Origin: Bryobacteraceae bacterium
GTDB lineage: Bacteria > Acidobacteriota > Terriglobia > Bryobacterales > Bryobacteraceae
Length of the DNA stretch: 14,044 bases
Assembly (NCBI GenBank): GCA_030039005.1
Contig: JASHQT010000299.1
Location: 1-14,044 of the forward strand
Reading direction: 5' to 3'
Shown: in pieces, positions 6,445 through 14,044 of the stretch
Layout: each line of letters begins with the position of its first letter
Position numbering within the stretch: the first letter of the stretch is position 1
Notes under the pieces: generated by a model
What the model saw: only the letters and a program-made list of their open reading frames with translations
Database searches by the model: none
Told to the model about the DNA's origin: nothing
Position numbers and translations under genes: made by a program

Positions 6445-9400
6445 CTAGAACTGGAGACGCAGGGCGAATTGCAATGAGCGCGGGCCGCCAATTTGGAAGA
6501 GAGGACTCAATTGATTCAGGACCCCGGTCGAGCTGAGGCCCGAGGCAAGCATTTGAGTGGATTGACCGAACGGTTGTCCAGTCGGCAATTCCGGCGCTAA
6601 AACCACCGACCCTGGAAAGCCTGGATCGCTTGGGTCAGAGAAATTCGGATGATTGAAAACGTTGAACGCCTCCGCGCGAAACTGCAAGAACATCTTTTCG
6701 GAAAGTCGAAACTCTCTGTGGAGCGCAAAATCGCACTGCCAGGCCCCAAAACCGCGCAAGACATTTCGCCCCAGATCGCCATTCTCCCCCGAGGGAGGAA
6801 CCGAAAATGCGGCTTTGTTCAAGCTCTTCCCGCCCGGAAAAGCAGATCCGTAAAGATAGAGCGGCTGACCAGGCACCAAGTTTGGCCGGTGGCCGAAGTT
6901 ATCGGCCAATAGATCAATAGGCAGTGCTGAACGTGCAAAGAAAATCGTGTTCGCAGACCAATTGCGGAAAAGCATGCCCGCGACTCCTTCATGAGGGGAG
7001 GGCAACGCAGCGATCAGAGATCCATTCAAGGCGTGGCGGACATCGAATGAAGACGAACCGCGCTCGCGTGGGTCCACAGAGGGCACTCCAATGTTAAGTA
7101 TGTTTTCAGTCGGTTGATCGTTCGAGAGGTCGTCGATGGAGTGGGACCAGGTGTACGAGGTCAGGACATGCAAACGTTTACTGAGGCGCCGATTGAATTG
7201 AACTTGCATAGCGTTGTAGGAAGAGTCCGCGTCGCTGCTGATAAATTGCGAAAGGAGAGAACTGCCGGGATACTGATTGACGGGACCGTAGGACCATGCA
7301 AGGAGGTGACGGCCCACCGCTCCAACATATCCCACGGAGAACGTCTGCTGGCCGATCGCCTGTTCCAATGTGGCGTTCCACTCCCAGGTGTTTGGGAGCT
7401 GGTAATCATGCGCGGCGACGATGGCGCCGCCGACAGGGGATGAAGGAGTGGCCGGTCCACTGGGGATCGATCCAAGAGGCTGGTTCACATATCCAAGAGT
7501 GCCCCCGCCGCCAAAAGGGATTTCGAAGTAGCCTTGCCCGAGATCGAAATATCTTCCAGCCCCCACGCGGAAAACAGTCTTTCTAGTAGTAGAGTCACGG
7601 AGCTGCCATGCAACTCCCAGGCGCGGTGCGAAATCCTTCCACGACGTTGGATAAAACCCTTTGCCATTGGGCACCAATTCGGTCAACGCAGGGTTCGTGG
7701 AACTGGTGCCTTGGAGGATGAGCGCTTGCCCTGCACTCACATAAGGCGACGGATCAACTTCCCACCGTAGTCCGTACGTGATGGTAATCGCCCGGCCCGC
7801 CTTCCATGTGTCCTGAGCATAGGCAGACAATGCAGTGAGGACGAACGCTGTGCGCGGAGCGTTTTCGAAAGCAAGAATTCCGTTGTAGATATTTCCGTTA
7901 TAGGCGCCGGTGGGACCGTAAAGACTGAGGAAAAGCAGCACGTTGAAGACCCGCGGTGCGGTCAGCTCCTGCGAAAACCAGCGGTAGTCGAGGCCGAATT
8001 TGAGTTGATGCGCACCGATACTCCACGAAAAGTTATCAACGGCTTGCAATTGTCTCGTTGCGTTGGTCGCTTCCAAACCAATATAGACGTTGGGGGCAGG
8101 TAGAAGTATGACATCGAGGTTGCTGTCGGCGAAGGAATACCCACGGGGAAGCAAAAGCGAGGGCTGCGGAGTCTGTGCGCCCGCGCCTGAGTCAACCGAA
8201 TATCTCTGGGAGCCGTCCTGCCTACTGCCGTTCAGCCGAATTTCATTCACGATGTTCGGCGACAGCGCGTGAGTTAGACCGAAAGTCAGGGTTTCTGTTG
8301 CGATCGAATACTTTCCGATGTCCGCGGTACTTTGCGCAATACCCTGTTTCGCCGCGGGCGCCTGGTTGTAGCGCACAAAAGCGGTCAGGCGGTCGTTGAA
8401 CGTGTGATCTAACCGCAGGCCGAAAGATCGTTGTGCCTGCGGCAGAGAACTAGAGCCCGCAAAGTAAGCGAAGCCGGGATCACCCCCCGGACCGTAGGAA
8501 CGATTGGGTAGCGGATAAATATTCAAAAGCGCGGCAACCGAGGGCATCGCATCCTGGCGTGCCTGAAGCGTAGGCACTGCAAAGCTGAACACCGGCTGTG
8601 GTTCAAGCAGTGTCGTTCCTTCCAAGGACAGAAAGAAAAACGTCCGATTCCGCCCGTCGTAAAGACGTGGAATCCAAAACGGGCCTCCCAGCACGCCGCC
8701 AAAATCGTTGAATCGCAGTGGCGGCTTGGGGAGAGCTTGCTGGTTTAAGAACCAATCGTTCGCGTCGGTCTTGTCGTTTCCCAGGAATTCGTACAACGAA
8801 CCTGAATAGCGGTTTGTTCCCGACCGCGTAACTAGGGAGATTTGGGCTCCCGGCGCGCGTCCGAACTCAGGCGCGAAGCTCGAGGTCTGAATCTGAAATT
8901 CCTGAAGCGCCTCCGGAGACACGAGGTTACTGAAGGTGCCCAAGAAATTATTGGCGGGAATAGTTGCGCTTCCGGGGCCAATCGAGCCTTCGCCTTGAGC
9001 GACCGACGGGTTCGAGGATAGCGCAGTGGTCACAGCAAAATTGGCACTGACCCCATCCACGGTAAAGTAATTCGCGTCGCTTCTCTGCCCGTTTACTGCA
9101 AATTGACCGGGGCTCGCCACTGTTACCGGAACCGTGACCACGCCCGGACTCAGCTCGATTAGCGTCTGGATGCCGCGGCCATTCAGCGGCATCTGATCGA
9201 TAGTGTCGCGATCGATTACCGTTCCCAGGGAAGCATTTTCCGTGTTGATCAACGGAGGCCCGCCGCTGACGGTGACAACGGTTCTGGAATCCCCAATTCG
9301 CAGGGTGAAATCGATGCGGGCGCTCTCGCCCACCTCCAGCATGATTCCCTCCCGCACGATAGTGTCGAAGCCGGTGGCGCGAATCGTAAGACGATACTCG

Positions 9401-9609
9401 CTCGGGTTTAGAGTGGGAAGGCTGTAGAATCCGGATTCATTCGATTTGGTGGTCCGACGGCCGCCAGTCTTCTCGTTACGGATAGTGACTTCGGCGCCGC
9501 CGACGCCAAGATGCGAAGGGTCCAGGATCAGCCCTGAAACTTCGGCGTTCTGGCCCAGCGCGAGACTGGCGGTCATGGTGAGGACCGGCGCGAGCCAGAT
9601 TCTGTTCAT
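6445..9609 (-). CDS. Oar-like TonB-dependent receptor with carboxypeptidase-regulatory-like N-terminus
   Basis: This 1054-residue outer-membrane beta-barrel belongs to the very large receptors expanded in Acidobacteriota. Residues 1-19 are a signal peptide (cleavage likely after ALG, before Gln20). Residues ~22-105 form a CarboxypepD_reg-like Ig-type fold ('VSGLILDPSHLGVGGAEVTI', 'GFYSLPTLNPSEYRLTI'). A plug domain follows at ~115-260 ('TIDQMPLNGRGIQTLIELSP', 'NYFTVDGVSANFAVT', 'PEALQEFQIQTSSFAPEFGR'). The rest is barrel, ending in Phe ('LQFALRLQF') as outer-membrane proteins require. There is no STN signalling domain of the FecA kind. Ligands for this class are usually unknown; sugars, peptides or large polymers are possible. 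It starts 9 bases after the anti-sigma stop with no clear ribosome site, which suggests translation coupled to the upstream gene. The whole frame is intact. Confidence 0.93.
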   Translation of the reverse strand: MNRIWLAPVLTMTASLALGQNAEVSGLILDPSHLGVGGAEVTIRNEKTGGRRTTKSNESGFYSLPTLNPSEYRLTIRATGFDTIVREGIMLEVGESARIDFTLRIGDSRTVVTVSGGPPLINTENASLGTVIDRDTIDQMPLNGRGIQTLIELSPGVVTVPVTVASPGQFAVNGQRSDANYFTVDGVSANFAVTTALSSNPSVAQGEGSIGPGSATIPANNFLGTFSNLVSPEALQEFQIQTSSFAPEFGRAPGAQISLVTRSGTNRYSGSLYEFLGNDKTDANDWFLNQQALPKPPLRFNDFGGVLGGPFWIPRLYDGRNRTFFFLSLEGTTLLEPQPVFSFAVPTLQARQDAMPSVAALLNIYPLPNRSYGPGGDPGFAYFAGSSSLPQAQRSFGLRLDHTFNDRLTAFVRYNQAPAAKQGIAQSTADIGKYSIATETLTFGLTHALSPNIVNEIRLNGSRQDGSQRYSVDSGAGAQTPQPSLLLPRGYSFADSNLDVILLPAPNVYIGLEATNATRQLQAVDNFSWSIGAHQLKFGLDYRWFSQELTAPRVFNVLLFLSLYGPTGAYNGNIYNGILAFENAPRTAFVLTALSAYAQDTWKAGRAITITYGLRWEVDPSPYVSAGQALILQGTSSTNPALTELVPNGKGFYPTSWKDFAPRLGVAWQLRDSTTRKTVFRVGAGRYFDLGQGYFEIPFGGGGTLGYVNQPLGSIPSGPATPSSPVGGAIVAAHDYQLPNTWEWNATLEQAIGQQTFSVGYVGAVGRHLLAWSYGPVNQYPGSSLLSQFISSDADSSYNAMQVQFNRRLSKRLHVLTSYTWSHSIDDLSNDQPTENILNIGVPSVDPRERGSSSFDVRHALNGSLIAALPSPHEGVAGMLFRNWSANTIFFARSALPIDLLADNFGHRPNLVPGQPLYLYGSAFPGGKSLNKAAFSVPPSGENGDLGRNVLRGFGAWQCDFALHREFRLSEKMFLQFRAEAFNVFNHPNFSDPSDPGFPGSVVLAPELPTGQPFGQSTQMLASGLSSTGVLNQLSPLFQIGGPRSLQFALRLQF

Positions 9610-9618
9610 CTATTGAGC

Positions 9619-11304
9619 CTATCGAATATCCAAATCCTGCAGCCGGTTGAGAAGGCTGGCAATCGCCGCATGTGTGGACCTTAGCCTTTCGGAAGCTGCC
9701 TCTACACTTGTTCCACTCGATTGGGTTCCCACAAGCAGGCTTGCCACGACTGTGTCCTGTTCTTGGACCAGGGTGAACAACGCGAGAATGGCCGGGCGCC
9801 AGTCAGAGGGTGCCTCCAGGTTACGCGTTCGCGACTCCGGCAAGATTGCGATTAGGGGATTCAGGCTGGCGTTCGCGTCGCCGAGTTTTTGCAAATGCGC
9901 ACGCAACATTTCTCCCAGCTTCGCTTGCGAGTCAGCCGTCAGCAATTTCTGTTGCGCCTCGCTGTAACGATCCACCAATGTCTTAAGCGCCCAGGCGTGA
10001 GACAGGGCGTTGTCCGAGGCTTCAAGACAACGATCGACGAATTCACGCATCTGCTCAGGAGAATCATAAGTCTGTTCGAGCACGGCCCTCAGTAAGGGCG
10101 TTGATGAAGCTGGCCGCGGGGTTGGTGACGAATTGGATGCGGGTGCTTGCCTAGGCGCGCCGGGCGCATTGATCTCCACGCGGACGCTCTTCAGATTACT
10201 AAGAGCGGTCTCGATAGACTTTGCACCCTCTGGCGTACTTGCGGTGCCGCTCACCCTCACTGCTCCGGCAACTCTGCTAATCGCAAAATCTTCGCCGAGG
10301 TCCCATCCCTGGGCAAACATAAGATATCGAACTTGCAATTCCGTCTCATCTAGATTCTCAAGAGGGACCGAAGGCACTCGATTCCGAGGTTCAATCGGGG
10401 GGTGCGGGGGATTCTGTGCCACAGCGCCCTCATGTTGTTGCACAGGGAGGATCGTCTCGAACGACAATTCCTGGAAGTCCAGTTGCCGGTCGTCCGCGAA
10501 GCGGATATGTTGCTCAACCGGGTGAAAGTCGCCGGCGCGAACAATCATCCAAGCCTCGCGGATGGTGCTGCTCTTGGCGGTGGTGTCGAGCGTTAACTGC
10601 TCCCCGGATCGCTTCACGCGATCTTTCTTGTTGCCAGTGGAGTTTCTCCACGCCGCGAATCCCTCAGCCGTTAGGGGCGCATTCCAAGCCGACAAATCTT
10701 CTTGCATTGGCCACTGAGCATGAGCAATCGGTGTGCCAAGAATCCACTCGAAATCTCGCGTTACGCTCTGTGGACCGTTACTAATCCGAACCCTCTGGCG
10801 CACGGTGCTGCGTGCATTGCTCTTGCCTTGGGAAACGACCGTATTCTGGGCGGCTGCAGCGCGCGCGAGAAACTCACTCGCTGAAACCGTTTCTGGGTTG
10901 AACAGAACCTGTGTCCAGAAGACGACGATAGCAACGACGGCGGCCGTCGCGCTCACCCACCTCACTTGAGCTGGCCAATTGAACAAAGTCTGTAATCTTC
11001 CCCATATCCTTCGCAGCAACCCTGATGTTCTGCTCGCTTCGGCGTTTCTTAGCTGGCTGGGAAAGCTGCGGTAATCATGGGGAGGCGAGGCCAGAGATGG
11101 GATGTAGCGCTTTTCGCGGTACTCCACGAACACCAAAATCCCCCGCTCTATCTCATGGAATCGAGCCCGGCAACTCCAGCAGCTGCCAAGGTGCTGTTCG
11201 ATGTTAGCGTTTTCAACGGTCGACAGTTCCCGTTCTAGAGCCTGCAGAAGCAGATTCTCATCAGGATGGTGGTCCGGACCAAACTTCTCAATCTCTGTGT
11301 TCAT
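9619..11304 (-). CDS. large zinc-finger (zf-HC2/ZAS) anti-sigma factor, single membrane pass
   Basis: This is a probable anti-sigma factor of 561 residues, far longer than the ~100-250 usual for simple ZAS proteins. The N-terminal cytoplasmic domain has the metal motif His38-x3-Cys42-x2-Cys45 ('EQHLGSCWSCRARFHEIE'). One membrane helix lies at ~114-134. The exported part has a mixed strand domain at ~138-290 ('VVSQGKSNARSTVRQRVRI'; RseB/LolA-like in appearance), a short BON- or secretin-like segment at ~330-378 ('ISRVAGAVRVSGTASTPEG'), a Pro/Ser/Ala linker at ~380-402, and a helical tail. Its ATG overlaps the sigma factor's TGA by 4 bases, the usual arrangement for a cognate pair. It probably holds the sigma factor inactive until a periplasmic signal arrives. 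The zinc finger and topology are well supported; the outer domain names are tentative. Confidence 0.85.
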   Translation of the reverse strand: MNTEIEKFGPDHHPDENLLLQALERELSTVENANIEQHLGSCWSCRARFHEIERGILVFVEYREKRYIPSLASPPHDYRSFPSQLRNAEASRTSGLLRRIWGRLQTLFNWPAQVRWVSATAAVVAIVVFWTQVLFNPETVSASEFLARAAAAQNTVVSQGKSNARSTVRQRVRISNGPQSVTRDFEWILGTPIAHAQWPMQEDLSAWNAPLTAEGFAAWRNSTGNKKDRVKRSGEQLTLDTTAKSSTIREAWMIVRAGDFHPVEQHIRFADDRQLDFQELSFETILPVQQHEGAVAQNPPHPPIEPRNRVPSVPLENLDETELQVRYLMFAQGWDLGEDFAISRVAGAVRVSGTASTPEGAKSIETALSNLKSVRVEINAPGAPRQAPASNSSPTPRPASSTPLLRAVLEQTYDSPEQMREFVDRCLEASDNALSHAWALKTLVDRYSEAQQKLLTADSQAKLGEMLRAHLQKLGDANASLNPLIAILPESRTRNLEAPSDWRPAILALFTLVQEQDTVVASLLVGTQSSGTSVEAASERLRSTHAAIASLLNRLQDLDIR

Positions 11305-11900
11305 TTCGATACCTTACCGTCGAATTCCCGGGCGAGCTTTACCGTCGCTCGGCGCACTGCATCCATCACGGTAGACATGCTGATTTCCAGGAGTGCCGCG
11401 ATTTCGCGATAACGAAGGCCCTCTGCGCGTAAATGCAAGCACTCCCGCTGCAAGGGCGTCAGATTCAACACCGCCAGATGCAGGCGATCCAAGCGCTCCT
11501 GTTCGAGGACGATTTCCTCAGGGCCTGCCTGCGGGACTGATCGCGAAGTCTCAATATCGTTCCAACTGGATTCATCGAGATCCTTAAGGTGACCTTGCGC
11601 CCGATTCAAATCAGTCGACAGATGGCTGGCAACCGTAAATAACCACGCTTTCGGATTATCCACTGGGTGCTCGTCCTGTAGATGGCGGAAGAGGCGCAGA
11701 AATGTTTCCTGTGTTATGTCTTCGGCTTGTCCGGGATCCCTCGTCCTGCGCAAAAGATATCGAAATACCGGGGCCCGAAGTTGTTCGAATAAAGCCTGCA
11801 CTCTTTCGCTGATGGTCATCGAGGAGAGCGTACGATCCACACCCATAGCAAACGTGCGTTCGGCGAGCATTCGATCCGCAGATTCGCCAAGGTTGAACAT
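11301..11900 (-). CDS. ECF-type RNA polymerase sigma factor
   Basis: This sigma-70-family factor of up to 199 residues has only regions 2 and 4. Region 2 covers ~37-105 ('VFRYLLRRTRDPGQAEDITQ', 'ETFLRLFRHL', 'DNPKAWLFTVASHLSTDLNR'). A variable linker follows. Region 4 covers ~138-190 ('LNLTPLQRECLHLRAEGLRY', 'REIAALLEISMSTVMDAVRR'), with the -35-binding helix-turn-helix. The start is uncertain: Met codons at 11900, 11870, 11846 and 11819 are all in frame and none has a clear ribosome site. Met at 11819 ('MTISERVQALFEQL') gives a typical ECF N-terminus. The TGA overlaps the anti-sigma ATG, so the two should be made in proportion. It likely drives its own operon, including the receptor, though I could not recognise a promoter. 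Confidence 0.93.
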   Translation of the reverse strand: MFNLGESADRMLAERTFAMGVDRTLSSMTISERVQALFEQLRAPVFRYLLRRTRDPGQAEDITQETFLRLFRHLQDEHPVDNPKAWLFTVASHLSTDLNRAQGHLKDLDESSWNDIETSRSVPQAGPEEIVLEQERLDRLHLAVLNLTPLQRECLHLRAEGLRYREIAALLEISMSTVMDAVRRATVKLAREFDGKVSK

Positions 11901-11944
11901 GCTAACAATACATTACGATTGGCGCATCGTCTTTCGTGTGTAGT

Positions 11945-12007
11945 GCGGAGAAAAAATCTTTGTCGGTGCCAAGTCATTGAAAATCGGGAGAATACTGGTT
12001 TCTCCGC
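11945..12007. repeat. inverted repeats upstream of the ECF sigma gene
   Basis: GCGGAGAA at 11945-11952 is the exact reverse complement of TTCTCCGC at 12000-12007. Inside, GGAGAA at 11987-11992 pairs with TTCTCC at 12000-12005 across a 7-base loop, so two alternative hairpins share the same right arm. They lie in the 231-base gap between the HPP gene and the sigma gene. They could act as an operator or as a leader structure, or with the T run on the - strand (11951-11956) as a weak terminator. The rest of 11901-12131 shows no gene or other clear element. Confidence 0.4.
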
Positions 12008-12131
12008 CCTTCAGACACCGTTTTCGAAAGCCATTCGGATATTGCATCGCAACATGTCCCCGACTTCCCACCGGCTGAATGAATCAATCCTGAGGCATGA
12101 CGAATTCTCAACTTCATGTCGGATTAGGTGG

Positions 12132-12677
12132 TCAGTTTTTAAGGCTTGAACTGGGTAGCTCAGCGGGACCTTCCTGAAGCGGCTTCGGATACTTGGGCCA
12201 TCCGCGTCTCCATTTGCTCAGCGCCGCCGCCGATCCCACAGCAACCGCCGTGAAAGGAAACACGACGGCGAGAGGAAACCAGCGGCCCGAATCCAGCAGG
12301 ACCGGAATCATGGCGAGGGCAACACCCGGCGGATGGTAAGCATGAGCGAGGCTCATTATCACGAGCGCTCCGATCATGGCGAGCACCGCCATTCCGAGAC
12401 CACGCCCGAAAAAACTGATTCCAGTTCCAACGGCGGCTCCGATAACTGACCCTACAATTAACGCATATGGTTGAGCGATGGCCGCACCGGGCGCCAGCAT
12501 AAGAATCGTAAGAGTGGCCCCGAAGGGCGGTATCAGAAACATGCCAATCTTATTAGACTCGAGGGCTGCCAGGAGGCTGAACATGGCGATTAGCCAGACG
12601 TAGCCGCTCAGACGATAGCTGGGCCTTGTCCCCCAACATTGAATGATTGTGGAGAGGTCTCGCAGAACCCTGATCAT
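12132..12677 (-). CDS. HPP-family integral membrane protein
   Basis: This 181-residue protein has four to five hydrophobic segments (~25-40, 44-62, 68-88, 93-112, 125-143). It carries the family hallmark His-Pro-Pro at 115-117 within 'SLAHAYHPPGVALAMIPVL', and the conserved 'LIPPFGATLTILML' and 'AIAQPYALIVGSVIGAAVG' blocks. A hydrophilic tail rich in Pro and Ser follows 'KWRRGWPKYPKP'. HPP proteins are membrane proteins of mostly unknown role; a plastid and cyanobacterial branch has been linked to nitrite transport. The start at 12677 gives a normal family length. The frame runs open to 13040, but that extension is low in family content and lies opposite the oxidase gene. No strong ribosome site is visible. 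It is transcribed away from cytochrome oxidase subunit I. Confidence 0.85.
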   Translation of the reverse strand: MIRVLRDLSTIIQCWGTRPSYRLSGYVWLIAMFSLLAALESNKIGMFLIPPFGATLTILMLAPGAAIAQPYALIVGSVIGAAVGTGISFFGRGLGMAVLAMIGALVIMSLAHAYHPPGVALAMIPVLLDSGRWFPLAVVFPFTAVAVGSAAALSKWRRGWPKYPKPLQEGPAELPSSSLKN

Positions 12678-12753
12678 CTTTTCGGCACGGACTCCGATAG
12701 CGGATTCAGCACGGCAGTGCCCAAGCCTCGGCCCGGACGGCCTGTATTCGAGT

Positions 12754-12767
12754 TGGCCGCGCGGCCA
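12754..12767. promoter_or_regulatory. perfect 14-base palindrome in the divergent HPP/oxidase region
   Basis: TGGCCGCGCGGCCA reads identically on both strands. It lies 34 bases before the oxidase ATG (12801) and 77 bases before the HPP ATG (12677). The location between two divergent genes fits a dimeric regulator site. GC-rich palindromes also arise by chance, and a near-by GGGCCGCGG (12773-12781) shows the local bias, so function is not established. Confidence 0.35.
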
Positions 12768-12800
12768 CAAACGGGCCGCGGAGTGCATGGACGAGGTCCG

Positions 12801-14044
12801 ATGTCCACAAGATCGCTCGCCTTGGAAACGACGGCCGAAGCGCGGGCGCCTCTGGTCGAGGTGCTTCACGGATGGGTCACGACCGTCGATCACAAGCGCC
12901 TCGGCCTTATGTATGTCTTCTATGGCCTGCTGTTCCTCGCGCTCGGCGGCGTGGAAGCAATCATCATGCGGATCCAGCTCATTCGGCCCCTGAACAATTT
13001 CGTAACGCCCCAAGTGTTCAATCGAATGTTTACCATGCATGGGACGACGATGATTTTTTTCGTGGTCATGCCACTCCTCTTCGGGTTCGCCAATTATCTG
13101 ATTCCTTTGATGGTCGGCGCTCGCGATATGGCTTTTCCGCGTTTGAATGCCTTCAGCTTCTGGATGACGGCTTTTGGCGGCGTATTCCTCTACTCGAGCT
13201 TTGTAGGAGGTTACGGTCTGTTTGGCGCCGGAAACGCACCGGACGTGGGTTGGTTCGCTTACGCTCCGCTAACGTCGAGAACATTTTCTCCCGGACATAG
13301 TACCGACTTTTGGACCTTGTCATTGCTGATTTCCGGCGTGGGCAGCATTGGAACAGCAGTCAACTTGATAGCGACAACGGTCTGTATGCGATGTCCCGGA
13401 ATGACGCTCGACAAAATGCCACTATTCGCCTGGATGAACATCGTGACGGGCGGGTTAGTTCTCCTCGCCGTGAGCCCACTCTCGGCCGCGCAGCTTATGT
13501 TGATGGTCGACCGCTACCTGGGCGGACACTTCTTCGATACGCAGGCGGGTGGATCGGCCGTAATATGGATGCATTTTTTCTGGGTATTCGGACACCCTGA
13601 AGTCTACATTCTGGTGCTCCCGGCGTTTGGGATCGCCTCCGAAGTAATCCCGGTTTTCTCCCGCAAATCGATCTTCGGCTACCCAACAATGGTCGCCGCC
13701 ACAGTCGCAATAGGGTTTATCAGCATGAGCGTCTGGGCGCACCACATGTACACGGTGGGGATGAGTTCAATCGGAAATACCTTCTTCGTCATGTCAACCA
13801 TGGCGATTGCGGTACCGACTGGCATCAAGATTTTCAATTGGCTTGCCACGATGTGGGGCGGGAATATCCAGTTCAAGGTGCCAATGATGTTCTGTGTGGC
13901 GTTCTTGTTTCAGTTCTTGATCGCGGGCTTAACCGGCGTCATGCAAGGCGTCGCACCGTTCGACTGGCAGTTGACCGGTTCCTACTTTGTGGTGGCGCAT
14001 TTTCACTACGTGATCGTGGGGGCAATCCTGTTCACGGCGTTCGC
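12801..14044 (+). CDS. ctaD: cytochrome c oxidase subunit I, A-type haem-copper oxidase (3' end outside window)
   Basis: This is the catalytic subunit of the aerobic respiratory oxidase, which reduces oxygen to water and pumps protons across the inner membrane. The first 414 residues are present with no stop. Metal ligands by family position are His80 (haem a, 'MHGTTM'), His265, His314 and His315 (CuB; 'FGHPEVY' and 'WAHHMY'), His400 (haem a3) and His402 (haem a; 'VVAHFHYV'). Tyr269 should be cross-linked to His265. Glu267 in GHPEVY, Asp109 and Asn116 ('GARDMAFPRLNAF') mark the D channel, and Lys343 ('TGIKIFNW') marks the K channel, so it is an A1-type enzyme. GAGG at 12793-12796 supports the ATG at 12801 and 'GWVTTVDHKRLG' is a normal N-terminus. 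No subunit II gene lies upstream; the divergent neighbour is the HPP gene. Confidence 0.96.
   Translation, partial: MSTRSLALETTAEARAPLVEVLHGWVTTVDHKRLGLMYVFYGLLFLALGGVEAIIMRIQLIRPLNNFVTPQVFNRMFTMHGTTMIFFVVMPLLFGFANYLIPLMVGARDMAFPRLNAFSFWMTAFGGVFLYSSFVGGYGLFGAGNAPDVGWFAYAPLTSRTFSPGHSTDFWTLSLLISGVGSIGTAVNLIATTVCMRCPGMTLDKMPLFAWMNIVTGGLVLLAVSPLSAAQLMLMVDRYLGGHFFDTQAGGSAVIWMHFFWVFGHPEVYILVLPAFGIASEVIPVFSRKSIFGYPTMVAATVAIGFISMSVWAHHMYTVGMSSIGNTFFVMSTMAIAVPTGIKIFNWLATMWGGNIQFKVPMMFCVAFLFQFLIAGLTGVMQGVAPFDWQLTGSYFVVAHFHYVIVGAILFTAF

Noticed and set aside
6649..7586. Several + strand open frames of 60-110 residues opposite the receptor gene
   Set aside because: They are overlapping frames antisense to a continuous, intact receptor gene and have no independent coding signal.
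12678..13040. Open frame extending the HPP protein by 121 residues at its N-terminus
   Set aside because: The extension lies opposite the oxidase gene, has no HPP-family content, and the ATG at 12677 gives the normal family length.

Overview
The window looks like chromosomal DNA of an Acidobacteriota member, perhaps a Solibacter/Bryobacter-like soil lineage. The evidence is a very large Oar-type TonB-dependent receptor with an N-terminal carboxypeptidase-regulatory-like domain, a long zinc-finger anti-sigma protein with its ECF sigma factor, moderately high GC, and mostly tightly packed genes. This assignment rests on gene style and was not tested by any search.

Left part (1-4375, + strand): a four-gene multidrug/aromatic-compound efflux operon. 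It holds the 3' end of a TolC-family outer-membrane channel, a small YtcA-like lipoprotein/membrane protein, an HlyD/EmrA-type membrane fusion protein and a FUSC-family (MdtO-like) inner-membrane transporter. The gene set matches the E. coli ytcA-mdtN-mdtO-mdtP cluster, but here the outer-membrane gene comes first. Genes overlap by 4 bases or sit 2-11 bases apart, so co-transcription and assembly into one envelope-spanning pump are likely.

Scar region (about 4376-5332): no intact gene. The + strand carries the last ~200 residues of a phosphoketolase (XFP C-terminal domain) without the catalytic N-terminal ~600 residues. Directly upstream, the - strand carries a short, frame-broken stretch that resembles a FUSC-type transporter. 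Together they look like a recombination or deletion scar.

Middle part (5333-11900, all - strand): read 5' to 3', an ECF sigma factor, a 561-residue zinc-finger anti-sigma protein (4-base overlap), a 1054-residue TonB-dependent receptor (9-base gap), and, after 104 bases, a PspF-sized sigma-54 activator with no sensory domain. The first three genes look like one operon linking an outer-membrane receptor to a sigma/anti-sigma pair. The fourth adds a second alternative-sigma regulator.

Right part (11901-14044): a 231-base intergenic stretch with inverted repeats upstream of the sigma gene, an HPP-family membrane protein on the - strand, and, divergently, the first 414 codons of cytochrome c oxidase subunit I (A-type haem-copper oxidase), which runs off the window. 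The 123-base divergent region contains a perfect 14-base palindrome.

I saw no CRISPR array, tRNA, rRNA or insertion sequence. No clearly new system is present. The best leads are the sigma/anti-sigma/receptor/sigma-54 cluster and the phosphoketolase scar.
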